Assembly (NCBI GenBank): GCA_948567375.1 | Contig: OX419763.1 | Coordinates: 744,001 to 808,000 of the forward strand | Direction: 5' to 3' | Length of the DNA stretch: 64,000 bases | Source of the DNA: Lunularia cruciata | Lineage: Eukaryota > Streptophyta > Marchantiopsida > Lunulariales > Lunulariaceae | Part shown: positions 9,903 through 20,678 of the stretch, in pieces | Layout: every line of letters begins with the position of its first letter | How positions within the stretch are numbered: position 1 is the stretch's first letter | Program-made: the position numbers and the translations under genes | Notes under the pieces: model-generated | The model's input: the letters and a program-made list of their open reading frames with translations, nothing else | The model's database searches: none | What the model was told of the DNA's origin: nothing

Positions 9903-12442
9903 ATGGAGGGACTCCTCCTAACTTCACCTTCTTCACCTTCATCTTTAGGTTTGAAGTCTTGCCTCATTCAAGTTGGACTTTGGGGCACTTCAAGATGGTG
10001 ACCGGAGTATTGGTGGTCTTGACCCAAGGTTCTTCAAGTTTGCCCACCTCAGCTTGGATCAGATCCTTCACTTTGGATCTTATGTTTGCTGGAAACATGG
10101 GAGGCTTTGTCTTCTTATCCTCCTCCAAACTCATATCCCAAGTTCTCTGTACTGCTTCATTGATTTCTTTCTACAAAGCTTTAGCTCTAGCTTTTGCTAG
10201 AATCTTTTCTTCCTTGGCAAGAATAATAGCTTTTAGGCGCAGTCTCTTTGCCTTTCGTGAAGACAATGGAGTAGTACTTGCTTCTTTGGAGTCATGCTTC
10301 ATCTTATCCGAGTGTGTCTCAACCTTCAAAATTTTGAGGTCTGGCCATTCACCTTCCAAAGCCATACTCCCTTCTTGAGGTCTCTCCTCCTCAAGTGTTA
10401 TACAATTTACATTTGTATCCCCTTTTGACTCGAGTGCAACATGCTCAATTGGGGTCTGTACATATTTTACAAGCGGCTTCGGGTTTGGTGGTTGTGGGCA
10501 CTGATTTCTAGTATGACCCAATCCTTTACAATTTCCACATAGGGGAACATACCCAATTTGCCGTCTTGGCTCCGGACAGTTTGGAGACCAATGTCCCATT
10601 GAGCCACAATTATAATAGGCACCCAATGCAACATTTTGAGGCCTATTTTGGCTGCTCATTAGTGATCTTTGTGGCAGAGCATTGTTATTATACTTCCTTG
10701 GTCCATATCTCAGACCTTGATACATGTGCTTGCCTGAGGCTATACCTCTAGGGTTTGGTACATAGCCTTGTCTTCCTCACTTTGGTCCTAACCTAGAACC
10801 CAATCAGTTTGTTGCACTGGAAATGCACTACGGGTCAAACACTCCATATTATCACGGCCAGATTTGCCACACGCAATGCACCATACATTTGGTCTGCCAA
10901 ATCAAGGAAGCTTTCTTTGGTCCTTAGCTCCAATCATTTGGATCTTTAAATCCGCAAACTCTTTAATAAAAGTCTCCAGCTTTTGATCAGCTTTATTTAG
11001 ATTGTTTGCTGGGGGTGTCAATGGCTTCTTTCCTCTACACTATTGTATTCTCGTTGGCTATGAATCTTCTTTGGATTCTGAAGAAGAACTTGAAGATGTG
11101 GAGGATTCATCCAAAGAAGGGGATGTATTGCAAGAAGCTCTTCTCATAAGCTTCTTGCCTTTCTTCTCCCAATTTCTTTGGTTATTGGATGAGTGAGAGT
11201 GAGCTGCTTCATATTGGGTGACATGTTTGAGAACCTTGTTTAGGGAAGTTACATTCCTTTCCTTGGCAAAGATACAAATCTTTGGTGAAAGTACTCCAAG
11301 AAACCAGGTAATGGCTTGGGCATCAAAGTAACCCACCACATTGGATTGCTTTGGGATATGTTTCAAAAGTGCCATGAATTGCTCAGGGTAGTCTCTCAAC
11401 TTTTCCTTCTTCCCTCTATCCAAGTCATTGAGTGCCGTAAAGACACTTGTGTCATAATCAACTACCCAAAATTGTTCCAAGAAGCCATTTTGCAAGTCTG
11501 CCCAGTCCACTGGTACAAACCCCTTCTGGGTTACATGAGTATGCCAACTCTGAGCTTTCTTTTGGAGTAGACTTCAGAAAATCCATAGGCAATCTGCAAA
11601 GTCATGCTCCTTCTTGGCAAAGGAAATGACCTCAAATTCTTTGATGAATTCATTAGGGTCTTTGTCTTGTTCTGTCCCCTTATACTTTTGATAGGCATGT
11701 TGGGTGACAGGTAACAAAGTCATTGTTTGGCTCTAAGGAATTGGTTGTGGTAAGGTTGAACTTGATGGACCCAAGGAACTGGCTGGCATTGATGCCATGT
11801 TGACAGCCCAGGATTTCAATTGGTCAAGTTCAAAGTGAGGTCTTTGTTGACAGATTCTTCTTCTTTGATATTGTCGACTTTGACTCGAAATAGAGCAGAG
11901 ATTGATGCCATGTTGATAGCCCAGGGGTTCCAATTTGCCAAATTCAAGGTGGGGTCTTCTTTGACAAGTTCTTCTTTGAGGGTGTCGACTTCAACCCGTC
12001 TGGAAGAATCAGGCTCAACACCTTTGATGCGTTCTTCAAAATTCCTTTGGGACAACCGAGGAATCATTCATAGAAGATGTTGACACTCTTCTTCCGTTAA
12101 TGTTTGTGCTATCTTTTCTTGAACAAAGTTCATTAAGGATGTGACTTCCTTTACAGCTCTAGGGGAAGTCGGTGTACTGGGCCGTAATGCATATGTCTGG
12201 CCACTCAAGTCTTTCTTCTTCTTCAAGGAAGAGGGGGATGCAAAGTAGCCTTGCCAACCACCTTTGTGTTTCTTGTGATCAAGTTCTCATAGGGCTTCTT
12301 GCAGTTCATGAAGGAGTTGAAATTCCAACGCCTCTTGTTTGGTTTTGTCAAAAGTGGATTGGATCTTCAAACATTTGTCTTCTTCACGATGCAACACTCG
12401 TCTTTGAACTCTATCTTCCCATTGTTCTCTCGATGCAGACAT
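9903..12442 (-). pseudogene. Gag of E1
   Basis: The start is the ATG at 12442-12440 (MSASREQWED). Then come a leader (FQLLHELQEAL, HKGGWQGYF), the capsid-like region (about 11510-11200: NGFLEQFWVVDYDTSVFTAL, LRDYPEQFMALLKHIPKQ) and a Ser/Glu-rich tract (about 11058-11160). Two clear CCHC knuckles lie at 10725-10171 (CYNCGSMGHWSPNC and CGNCKGLGHTRNQC). A third knuckle upstream (about 10850) is decayed. A tandem duplication of about 113 bp at about 11780-12010 shifts the frame. Gag would package the RNA. This copy is broken by many frameshifts. Confidence 0.85.
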
Positions 12443-12501
12443 TCATATTCCTTTGATACCCTATTCCGAATTTGGCTTTGTATTCTTCCACTTCCAAGAT
12501 C

Positions 12502-12523
12502 TGTATCCCTGGTAGCGGCCCCA
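12502..12523 (-). other. Primer-binding site of E1 (tRNA-Asp type)
   Basis: The minus strand reads TGGGGCCGCTACCAGGGATA, 8 nt inside the LTR end. It is a decayed form of the tract in E4 (TGGCGCCGCTACCGGGGATA), which is complementary to the 3' end of plant tRNA-Asp as I recall it. Its position right next to the LTR end supports the role. Confidence 0.75.
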
Positions 12524-12530
12524 AAAATCA

Positions 12531-14523
12531 TGTGACAACCCGGCAAATATCACTTTTGTGGTAATTGGGTAAGTAAAGTTTGTTCCCGCAGAGATACAGG
12601 TCAGAATTTCCAAATATGAAGTCAAAAGTCACAACATAGTTCTTCTTGGTTGCGTCTTTAATCTCTCAGGTAGGAACTACACCTAGAAGAGAGTAACAAG
12701 CACTGATTCATAGTCTTGTCACAAAGTAACACTCCTTAATCACAACAACATCAATTCTTTCCAAACAATCTTGATTGTGAAGATTCAGGCCCTCCCGAAA
12801 ATAGCACTTCACTGTGAAATGACTATGCCTCAGAATTGTGTTCTACCCCTCCACTGAAGGCACAACTTCCTCAATCAAAATTGCTTCACATCAACTACGC
12901 ACTGTACTCACAAATGCATAATACTACCAACACTACAATTCCTCTCAGATCTATCAAGGCATTGCTCCGATGCACTTCACTCAAGATCAAACACACAGAA
13001 TGAAGATTAAGGCTACAAAATCCAACATCCAACAAACACATTAATTTGCACTTCAAATTACTCCACACACTCACAAACATAGACACAAAGTTGATACTTG
13101 GAATCAAGCTCAAGCGACGAGCACTGCTTCATAGCACTTTGCTTTATCTATTCTCAGAAATTATGAGCATTGAACAACATAAGACTGCAAATGCCACTCT
13201 TAAATAGTGCAGCAATTGATAGTTATCTTCTTAAGGTACCGCTTCCTAACAACTGTACAAACCTGTAGAACCGAAGTGACAATGCACCTCTTCATATCTG
13301 CCGCTTCCTATCTTAAAACTGTTACTAACCTGATCCGATGTCTACTTCTTCCTTGGCTTTCAAACCCGAACCCGAAGTAACTTTACTTCCTATTATTCTT
13401 TCCTTGGGTTTCATAACTCCTACATCTTCTACCAAATCTAATTGTTCTCTTTCTTGATCTGAAATTCCACTAGTGGGTAATCTATCTAACTCCTTATCTC
13501 CTGGCCTACTCTTCTCTAATGTCTCCAATGGTAACTCCAAAGACATTTGTACTCCTACTTCATCTACTTTGGGTTTTGCTCTAACATCTTTCCGAAGTTT
13601 GTCTATCTCCAATTCCACTAAGTCTAATCTAATTGTGATATTGTCTTCTACTTCCAATATCTTCTTATCGACACAAGTTTTGAGACTAATCAACAACGCA
13701 TTCAAATTTGTGTCCTTTGCATGTCTCCTCCTCGTCTTCTGCACCAACAACTTCAACTCGTGCAACCTCATCTCTTTGATATGCACATTGACCTCTGTAC
13801 TCAACATTGCCTTCATCCTAATTACAATCTCCTTCAATGGGTCTAGTCTCATTTTCCTCTCCCGTTCCCGATCTGCAAGCCAATCTTCTCGGTACATTGC
13901 CAATTCTGCCTCAAACTCGGCTTTCACAACCTCCTTCTCCTTCTCCTTCTGTACAATCTTCTCCTCTTGATTACAAAGTAACTCTTGCAACCTCTCTTCT
14001 TCTCTATATCACACTGTCAACTCTCATTGCCACAGCTGCTTCTTCTCTTCTACACTCTCCATCACCCTATCAAGCTCTTGTGCCTTCTTGGCTATTCTTG
14101 CCATAGCATGGATAATCTCTAACATCAAATCAGCAAACTGCTGCTTCAAGATCTCATTCTCAGCTACTTGTCTTTCTCTTGCTATGTCACTCTGCTTTAC
14201 AAGTTCCTCTCGATTCCTTGCTTCTCTCCTCAAGTTCTCTATTACTTGATTCTGTACGATTGCTTCTACTTGTAGTACTTCCTTTTCCTCCTCTCCTCGG
14301 ATTATACTCTTCTTCAATTCTGAGTTCTCTTCTTCCAGAAGGGATACCAACTGCAACACAATCTTCACCTCCGGACACGTCGACTGCATTTCCTTCTTCT
14401 TGTGTTCCAACTTTACCAACAAAGGACACACAACTTCCCATAGGTACTCCACTCCGTCACTCATGGCTTCTTTGACTTGCGGAGTGATCATCTTCTTCAC
14501 CTCTTCTTCTCTCGATATTAGCG
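12531..14523 (-). mobile_element. Shared LTR (3' LTR of E2 and 5' LTR of E1), 3' two kb
   Basis: The low end at 12531 is TGTGACAACCCGGC, the reverse of the family LTR end, followed by the E1 primer site. About 2.0 kb upstream, at 14523, it stops inside the LTR frame and meets an inverted LTR segment. The first 18 nt of a minus-strand LTR reappear at 15461-15479 next to the E2 polypurine tract. One LTR position thus serves E1 on one side and E2 on the other. The sequence ITPQVKEAMSDGVEYL matches the E2 5' LTR (EITPQVKEVMSDGVEYI), so this is the E2 3' LTR. Confidence 0.85.
13325..14523 (-). pseudogene. LTR-encoded protein, coiled-coil half (shared LTR copy)
   Basis: Minus-strand frames at 14533-14024 and 13990-13325 cover the C-terminal half of the LTR-encoded protein. 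It starts at the EEEVKKMITPQVKEAMSDG segment and passes through a heptad-rich region (LVKLEHKKKEMQSTC, LEEENSELKKSIIRGEEE, ELDRVMESVEEKKQLWQ, LHELKLLVQKTRRR). It ends with GSGLKAKEEVDIGSG near 13330. Apart from one or two frame breaks at about 14000 it is long and open, among the better preserved copies. The N-terminal half is missing because of the inverted segment. No known function; the coiled coil suggests self-association. Confidence 0.8.
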
Positions 14524-15460
14524 TGTGGTGCACACATTTTTTGTTTTTCGCTGTTTATTAGTGTTTAAGGCAAGAAGTAAGCACTAAAAGCCGAATTGCG
14601 GAAGAAGAATGGACGGAAGTGACTTTGGAGGACATCCGAAGAAGGAGACATCGGATCTGATGATGGAGGTACTCAGAAGAATAGTACGATGGAAAAAAGT
14701 CCAAAGAGCACCGTCTTTGGGTTGGAAGGCATAGGTGATACATAGACTGTCTAACAACCTTGGTACGTGGCAAGAAAGTACACTTCAAGAAACGGTGGAG
14801 GTAGAAGAAGCATGTCTTGACAGTGACCGAACATCAACATGCAGAAGAGAGGAGGTCGAATTTGAAATAGACTGAAGAATGACTGCAATTCGGGGTAATA
14901 TAAGATTGCGATTGCGCAGGGACAAGTTGAATATGCCAAGTAAATTTCCAATTCATTTGAGTAGTTGTCCTGCATTAATGCGTGTCTGGAAGCCAATTGA
15001 GAGTGAAATTTTCCAAAATCCAGAAGGGGTTAGAGTGTCTTGTCCAGGAGAGGGCATTATCTTTCAGTGTCGTAGAACGCGAGAGCAGATCATGGCAAAG
15101 AAGGTCACAAATGTGCTGGCAGTGCAAAGTTTCACAATTTGTAGGTTAGATGTAGTAGCTAGAATTGAAGTCTTGAATAGACTTTGCATTATATTTTTAG
15201 CATGAAACTTGAATTTTAGTTTCCTAGGAGTGATGGCAGAGATAGCCGCCAATAATTGTGAGGAGGGTCCCGAAGTTGAAGGGAAGAGAGGAAATCCAGC
15301 TCGATGGACTGAGTCGGATTGGAGGTTAGTATTGGGGAAGGAAGCAGGAGAGCCGACGGGGATCACCTTCTATCGGAAGTGTGATGCTGCAGAAGAAATG
15401 GCGGAAATTTGAAACTTGTTCTTTGCTCCGAGAACCACAAATGGCTACAAGGTGGAGTCC
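14524..15460 (+). mobile_element. Inverted LTR 5' segment (subfamily A)
   Basis: On the plus strand this begins exactly at an LTR start, TGTGGTGCACACATTTTTTG, and runs about 937 nt to TNGYKVES. It contains U3 and the N-terminal third of the LTR-encoded protein. It lies in opposite orientation to the minus-strand LTR on either side (12531-14523 and 15461-15479). It resembles E4 (39713-43286) most, for example TREQIMAKKV. It replaces about 0.9 kb of the surrounding LTR plus the first 1 kb. Confidence 0.85.
14933..15460 (+). pseudogene. N-terminal domain of LTR-encoded protein (inverted segment)
   Basis: The ATG at 14933 opens MPSKFPIHLSSCPALMRVWK, followed by QCRRTREQIMAKKV, RLDVVARIEVLNRLCIIFLA, stop, NLNFSFLGVMAEIAA, GKRGNPARWTESDWRLVLGK and KCDAAEEMAEI. 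The NPARWTESDWRLVL block is identical in protein to subfamily B, although most codons differ at silent positions. There are stops after IIFLA and after AEI. The domain has no function I can recognise. Confidence 0.75.
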
Positions 15461-15479
15461 TAAAAATGTGGGTACCACA
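15461..15479 (-). mobile_element. First 18-19 nt of the E2 3' LTR
   Basis: The minus strand reads TGTGGTACCCACATTTTTA right after the polypurine tract, then switches into the antisense of the inverted segment. It marks the true 3' LTR start of E2. Confidence 0.85.
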
Positions 15480-15494
15480 TACCCCCTCCCTCAA
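15480..15494 (-). other. Polypurine tract of E2
   Basis: The minus strand reads GAGGGAGGGGGTATG, immediately before TGTGGTACCCACA. Confidence 0.88.
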
Positions 15495-15559
15495 ATGTGA
15501 GCGTCCCTGCAAACATAGATTTTGGGTGTCTTAGAAACTTCCGAGTCTATGGTCCAATA

Positions 15560-16700
15560 TCTCCAAACTCTCCACCCATTTACTCGAGTGGCAAAATGAT
15601 TCCCTTCTAGATCTACAAGTTGAATGGACCCATTTTCATAAAGATGAAAAGCTCAATAAGGTCCCATCCACCTCAAATGCAACTTGCCTATAAAAAATAT
15701 TTGGCGATTGTCGTATAACAAAATCAAATCTCCTTCGTGCATAGCCACAGGCTTGGTATGCTTATCATTTCTGACTTTCCTCTGCTCTTGTACTTCCATC
15801 ATGGTTTGCATTGCATCATCTCTTTTCTCTTCTAAACACATTAGTTGATGGATCCGAAGATCCTGGCTTTCTTCCTCCAACAAGCGTTCTTCACAAAGAA
15901 TCCGATATGTCGGTACTTCAAATTCAACTGGTAGTATGAGATGCAAGCCATATGTCAAGAAGTATGGAGTTTGTTTGGTTGTAATCTTTTTTGTTGTTCA
16001 ATATGCCCACAACACGGTTGGTAATTTTGTATCCCATCATAGGCATAATTGACAGTCACCTTATTCAAAATTTTGCAAAGTAACCTATTCGCCTTTTCCG
16101 TTAAGCCATTTTCTTTTGGGTTATAAGGAGTCATCTTCCAATGTTTACTTGGTTAATGCCTCCATCAAAGAGTTCAAAAAATGTGTTCCTCGGTCACTGA
16201 CCAATTCCAGGGGACACCCATATTGGGAGATGATGTTTTGAAAGAAAAATTCCACCATGGTTTCGGCATCATCTCTACGAGTTGCTTCAGCTTCCACCAT
16301 CTTGGTAGCATAGTCAGTGAAAACCAAAATGTATCGCTTCCTTGTGACTTGGGTCACTGGTTGAATGGGACCCACAAAATCAATTCCCCATTTCTCAAAT
16401 GGGGCCAATGGCAAAATTGGTCTTAAAGGCCATTGATAAGTAGCCATCAGCTTCCCTGTTCTCTGACAAGCATCACAACTTCGGATATGAGCATGCATGT
16501 CTTTGTACATTGTAGGCCACCAATACCCTACGGAAAGAATCTTCTTTATAGTATTCTTTAGAGCATAGTGTCCTCTTGATGCTTTGGAGTGTAAAGACTC
16601 AATTACGCCTCCAACTTCGTATGACTCCAAGCATCACCAAAGTACTTCGTCTTCGCCCATCTTGAATAGAATGCTATGTTTGAGTTGGTATGGCCTCATT
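15560..16700 (-). pseudogene. Integrase of E2
   Basis: This is the best integrase in the window. The zinc-binding part shows the first His in SLHSK, the second in RGHYALKN, and the Cys pair in RSCDACQRTG (about 16480-16600). The core has WGIDFVGPIQPVTQVTRKRY (first Asp), LVSDRGTHFLNSLMEALTK (second Asp) and, after a frame break near 16145, MTPYNPKENGLTEKAN with the catalytic Glu. The C-terminal part at 15958-15653 shows LPVEFEVPTYRILCEERLLE and LILLYDNRQIFFIGKLHLRW. It ends in FATRVNGWRV before the polypurine tract. Integrase joins the DNA copy to the target. One frameshift and a few stops inactivate it. Confidence 0.9.
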
Positions 16701-16906
16701 TTCCTGAGAAAGACTGCCCTCTGCTCCGAGTCCATCCCTTCAAGACAATAGAGAGTATGTAGATAATGATCTTCTATTGCATACCTTGTACTTTGCATTG
16801 CTGTTAATTGATATAACTCTTTGTCAAGGAATCAATCGTCAATTTCCCACTCCTGGTCTTGAGTTTCTAACCTGGATAGGAAGTCCGCATTTGAATGCAA
16901 AGCTCT
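16701..16906 (-). pseudogene. E2 RNase H-integrase linker, 3' part (cut by S1)
   Basis: The minus strand encodes the end of the RNase H region and the linker to integrase (SRLETQDQEWEIDD, LDKELYQLTAMQSTRYA). It lines up with E1 at 7550-7690. It is cut at 16906 within the codons that read ALHLN in E1, exactly where solo LTR S1 begins. The other half resumes at 20679. Confidence 0.85.
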
Positions 16907-17284
16907 TGTGGTGCCCACATTTTTTGTTTTTTTTCAAAATAAAGGAGAAGAAGTGTATAGAGAGGTCAGATTGCGCCGGTATGGCTGAAGAAAATTGTCT
17001 TTGGGATGAAACCCAAAGTAAAGTGACTTTGGGTCATAAGGCAAAGTCCTCGGAAATGCCCTGTCAGCATACCATACGAAGTAAATTGTCTTTGGATCAA
17101 GGGGAGCTCAACCTGAGGCAAAGACAATATAACAACCTTTCGTCAGGGCGAGAAATTCAAGAAGGGGCCGTTTCAAAACTGGTGGCTCATACACACGAAG
17201 GTTGATTGATAGTGACAAGTGCATGCAAGAGGTGTGATTTCTTGGTAGAAACTTGAAGCGACGGAAGACGAAGAAGTGCAACTC

Positions 17285-17292
17285 TATAAAAA
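17285..17292 (+). promoter_or_regulatory. TATA box before the LTR-encoded frame (S1)
   Basis: TATAAAAA lies 27 bp upstream of the ATG at 17312. The same element sits at the same place in S2 (45358-45365), and as TATAAAAT in subfamily A copies. Transcription would start close to, or just before, the ATG. Confidence 0.55.
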
Positions 17293-17311
17293 TCGAAAAT
17301 GTAACGACAAA

Positions 17312-19882
17312 ATGTTGAGCAATTTTCATTTGCCATTGAGAAGTCGTCTTGCAGGTGATCGGGGAAAGGGAAATAAGGTTGTTCTCGGGTTAGTGCACAA
17401 GGGAGAAGTCACAAGAGAGAAATCGAGAGACAGTAAGAAAGTAGAAGAGATGAGAAGAGGGAAGAAAAACTCTGAATTTGCAGTGAGAAATCATGCAATT
17501 CAGAGATTAGATGTAGTAGCGAGGATTGAAGTCTTGAGCCGACTTTGGATCACCTTTCTAGCATGGAACTGGAACGTAAGTTTTCCAGGATTCATGACAG
17601 AAATCATCAAGAGTAAGTGTCTCGATGGTCCCGAGGAAGAAGGAAAGAGAGGAAATCCGGCTCGCAGGACAGAGTCGGATTGGAGACTCGTACTCGGGAA
17701 GGAGGCAGGTTTGGAACAGGGAGCCACGTTCTTGGGGAAAGGAGAGATAGCCCAAGAAACGCAAGAGGTGAGAGATGCCTTCTCGTCGAAGAGAACAAAG
17801 AATGGGTACAAAGTTGAGAGCTACAAAGACCCTGTGAGGAGAGGAATTGTGAGTGCACTAATGGCCATCTTGAAGCCGGAGAGAACCACTTATGTGATGA
17901 AACACCAAGCGGTGTTCTTTCACAAGCTATTTGCAGGAGAACCGATCAATTGGGCACGGTGTTTTCACGAGAGAACGAGGCAGGTGGTGTGGAATTTGCG
18001 GGATAAGTTGCCACCACAATACATCGTACCATTTGCAGCACATTTCTACCTCGGGTTGAATTTGCTCAATTTGGCAGAGTGCAATAGAATGGTGTCTCAT
18101 TTCCATCCTGACTTGAGAAGAGAAGTCGACACAAAGGAGTAGCAATACATTCTTCAAATCCAGAGCACGGACGACTACTATGCGAAGATAGGGAAAAATG
18201 TGGAGGTCATGGAATGTACCCCGACAAAGAAGAGAACTCGGCACGCAGAAGCCAAAGAAAACAAGAAACCTCGGAAGATGCAGAAACATAACCCGAGGCG
18301 GGGGATGGTGGTGATTGAGTCGGAAGATGAAGACTCAGAAGGCGAAGCCGAGCTCAAGACGGAGGACTCGGAACATGAGGAGGAACCTGAGCTGACACTA
18401 CAGACCGGAGATACTAGCAGTGACAGTGAAGACGGTGGAGAAATGACCTTGGCACCAACGGCTGAAGAATACAAAGAAGAAGTGCAAGCCGAGGTAGAAG
18501 CGAAAGACAATGCGGCGCTGGAAGACGAAGTACCGGTGCTCGAGGAGAAGAAGATCGCAGTACAGCAAGGAGTTTGCTCGAGACGTAAAGCGAAGTGTGA
18601 GGTGGGGCTGAGTAAAGTGAAGGCAGATGCAAAAGATAGCACGAGTAGTGAGGCATCAATCTTGATACAAAGACTTTAGAGAAGACGGCGCGTATCAGGA
18701 GAACATGAGGAGAAACAAGAAATTACTCCGTGGGAGGAAGAAGTTGCTAGTGAAGGAGTAGAGTACCTGCGAGAGGTAGTATGCCCGCTGTTAGTAAAGT
18801 TGGAGAAGAAGAAGAAGGAGATGCAATCGACTTGTCTAGAGGTAAAGACTGTATTGCAGGTGGTAGCGAGATTAGAAGAAGAAAACTTGGAGTTGAAGAA
18901 GAGTATAACCTGAGGTGAGAAGGAGAGAGAAGTACTGCAAGCGGAAGTAGTAGAGAGAAGTCAGGTAATCAAAGACCTGAAGAAAGAAGTGAGCTATCGA
19001 GAGGATCTTGTGAGGAAGAGTGACGTCGCAAGGGAGAGACATGTAGCTGAATTCAAAATCTTGAAGCAGCAGTTTGCTGATTCAAGAGTAGAGCTTATCC
19101 ATGCTATGGCAAGGGTAGCATCAAAGGAACAAGAGCTTGATCGAGTGATGGAGAGTATGGAGGAGAAGAAGCAACTCTGGCAAAGAGAGTTGTCTGTGCG
19201 GTATAGAGAAGAAGAGAGATTATGAGAGTTACTTCATAATCAGGAAGAGAAAATCATACAGAAGGAGAAAGAGAAGGAAGCGGTGAAGGCCGAGTTCAAA
19301 GAAGAGTTGGAAATGTACAGAGAGGAATGGCTTGCAGATCGGGAACAAGAACGAAAGACAAGATTGGAGCCATTGAAGGAGGTAGTCCTCAGAGTGAACG
19401 CAATGTTAAGTACAGAAGGCAGCGTTCGGATTGAAGAAACAAGGTTGCACGAGTTGAAGTTGTTGGTGCAGGAGACAAGGCAAAGACAAGCGAAAGATAC
19501 AGATTTGAATGCCTTGTTGATTAGTCTCAAAACTCGTGTAGACAAGAAGATCTTAGAAGTAGGAGACAATATTGCGATTAGATTAGACTTAGTGAGAATA
19601 GAGTTAGAAAAGCTTCAGCAAGATGTTAAGGCAAAACCCGAAGTAGATAACATAGGAATCCAAATGTCTTCGGATTTGCCCTCAGAGACATTAGAGAAGA
19701 GTGGGTCGAAGGATGAAGAGTTAGATAGATTACCCACTAGTGCAATTTCAGAGTAGGAAAGAGAATTGCTGGATCTGGTCAAAGAAATAGGAGATGTGAA
19801 ACCCGAGGACAGAATATTAGGAAGTAAGATTACTTTGGGTTCGGGTTTGAAAGCCAATGATGATGTAGACATCGGATCATAG
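17312..19882 (+). pseudogene. LTR-encoded protein of 856 aa, S1 copy (stops only, frame intact)
   Basis: One continuous frame runs from the ATG at 17312 (MLSNFHLPLRS) to the stop at 19880-19882 (DDVDIGS), broken only by in-frame stops. Domains: residues about 1-65 variable; about 65-275 conserved domain (RLDVVARIEVLSRLWITFLA, FPGFMTEIIK, RTESDWRLVLGKEAG, MKHQAVFFHKLFAGEPINWA, FAAHFYLGLNLLNL). About 305-330 is basic (TPTKKRTRHAEA) and 340-400 acidic. About 480-740 is coiled coil and 780-856 the conserved C-terminus. Stops at 18140, about 18677, 18910 and 19225 look like C-to-T or G-to-A hits. It has no known homologue that I recognise. Confidence 0.8.
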
Positions 19883-20000
19883 TAGTAACAAATTTGAGAT
19901 TTGAAGGGGCAGATATGAAGAGGTGCATTGTCATTTTGGATCTGCAAGTTAGAGCAGTTGTGGTAGAATGGTATAGTTGTTAGAACTGTCGATTGCTCAC

Positions 20001-20008
20001 TATTTAAG
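20001..20008 (+). promoter_or_regulatory. Second TATA-like element downstream of the LTR frame (S1)
   Basis: TATTTAAG lies in the context CACTATTTAAGAGTGGCATTCG, about 120 bp after the stop codon and about 670 bp before the LTR end. It is conserved in both subfamilies: 48076-48083, 49940-49947, 53614-53621, 35468-35475 and, on the minus strand, near 13199, 40213, 56150 and 58379. It is a candidate start site for the genomic RNA. Confidence 0.5.
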
Positions 20009-20678
20009 AGTGGCATTCGTAGGAAATTGTTGTTTAGTGCTCATTATTTCTGAGAATAGATAAAGCGAAGTGCTGTGAAGCAGTGCTCGTTGCTTGAGCT
20101 TGATTCCGAGTATCAATTTCGCAATTGTGTTTGTGAGTGTTTGGAGAAATTTGAAGTGCAAGTTAGAGTGCTTGTTGGATGTTGGATTCCACAGCCTTGA
20201 TCTTCATTCTGTGTGTTTGATCCTGAGTGAAGTGCAATCAAAGCAATGCCTTGACAGATCTAACAGGAATTGTAGTGTTGGTAGTATTCTGCATTTGGGA
20301 GTGCAGTGTGAGGTTGATGTGAAGCAATTTTGATCGAGGAAGTTATGCCTTCAGTAGAGGGTTGGAACACAATTCTAAGACGAAGTCATTTTGCAATGAA
20401 GTGCCATTTTCGGGAGAGCCTGAATCATCACAATCAAGATTGTTTGGAAAGATTTGATGGAGTTGTGATTAAGGAGTGTGGATTTGTGACAAGACTGCGA
20501 GTCAGTGCTTGTTACTCTCTTCTGGGTGTGGTTTCTACCTGAGAGATTAAAGATGCAACCAAGAAGAACTACATGGTACTGTTTGACTTCGTATTTGACC
20601 AATTCTGACTTGTATCTCTACGGGAATGAACTTTACTTACCCAATTACCGCAAAAGTGATATTTGCCGGGTTGTCACA

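Larger units (their letters stand above)
16907..20678 (+). mobile_element. Solo LTR S1 (plus strand) with 5-bp target duplication
   Basis: A complete LTR of 3772 bp runs from TGTGGTGCCCACATTTTTTG to CCGGGTTGTCACA. It is flanked by GCTCT (16902-16906) and GCTCC (20679-20683), a 5-bp duplication with one change. The empty site in E1 (about 7690) reads AAAGCTCCCTTT, which proves the insertion. No internal region is present, so it is a solo LTR left by LTR-LTR recombination. It contains a TATA box (17285-17292), a coding frame of 856 codons (17312-19882) and a second TATTTAAG element (20001-20008). Confidence 0.95.

Noticed and set aside
18200-18679. Acidic/basic frame as a host chromatin or nucleolar protein gene
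   Set aside because: It is in frame with, and part of, the LTR-encoded protein. The same segment recurs in S2, L7, E2, E3 and E5.
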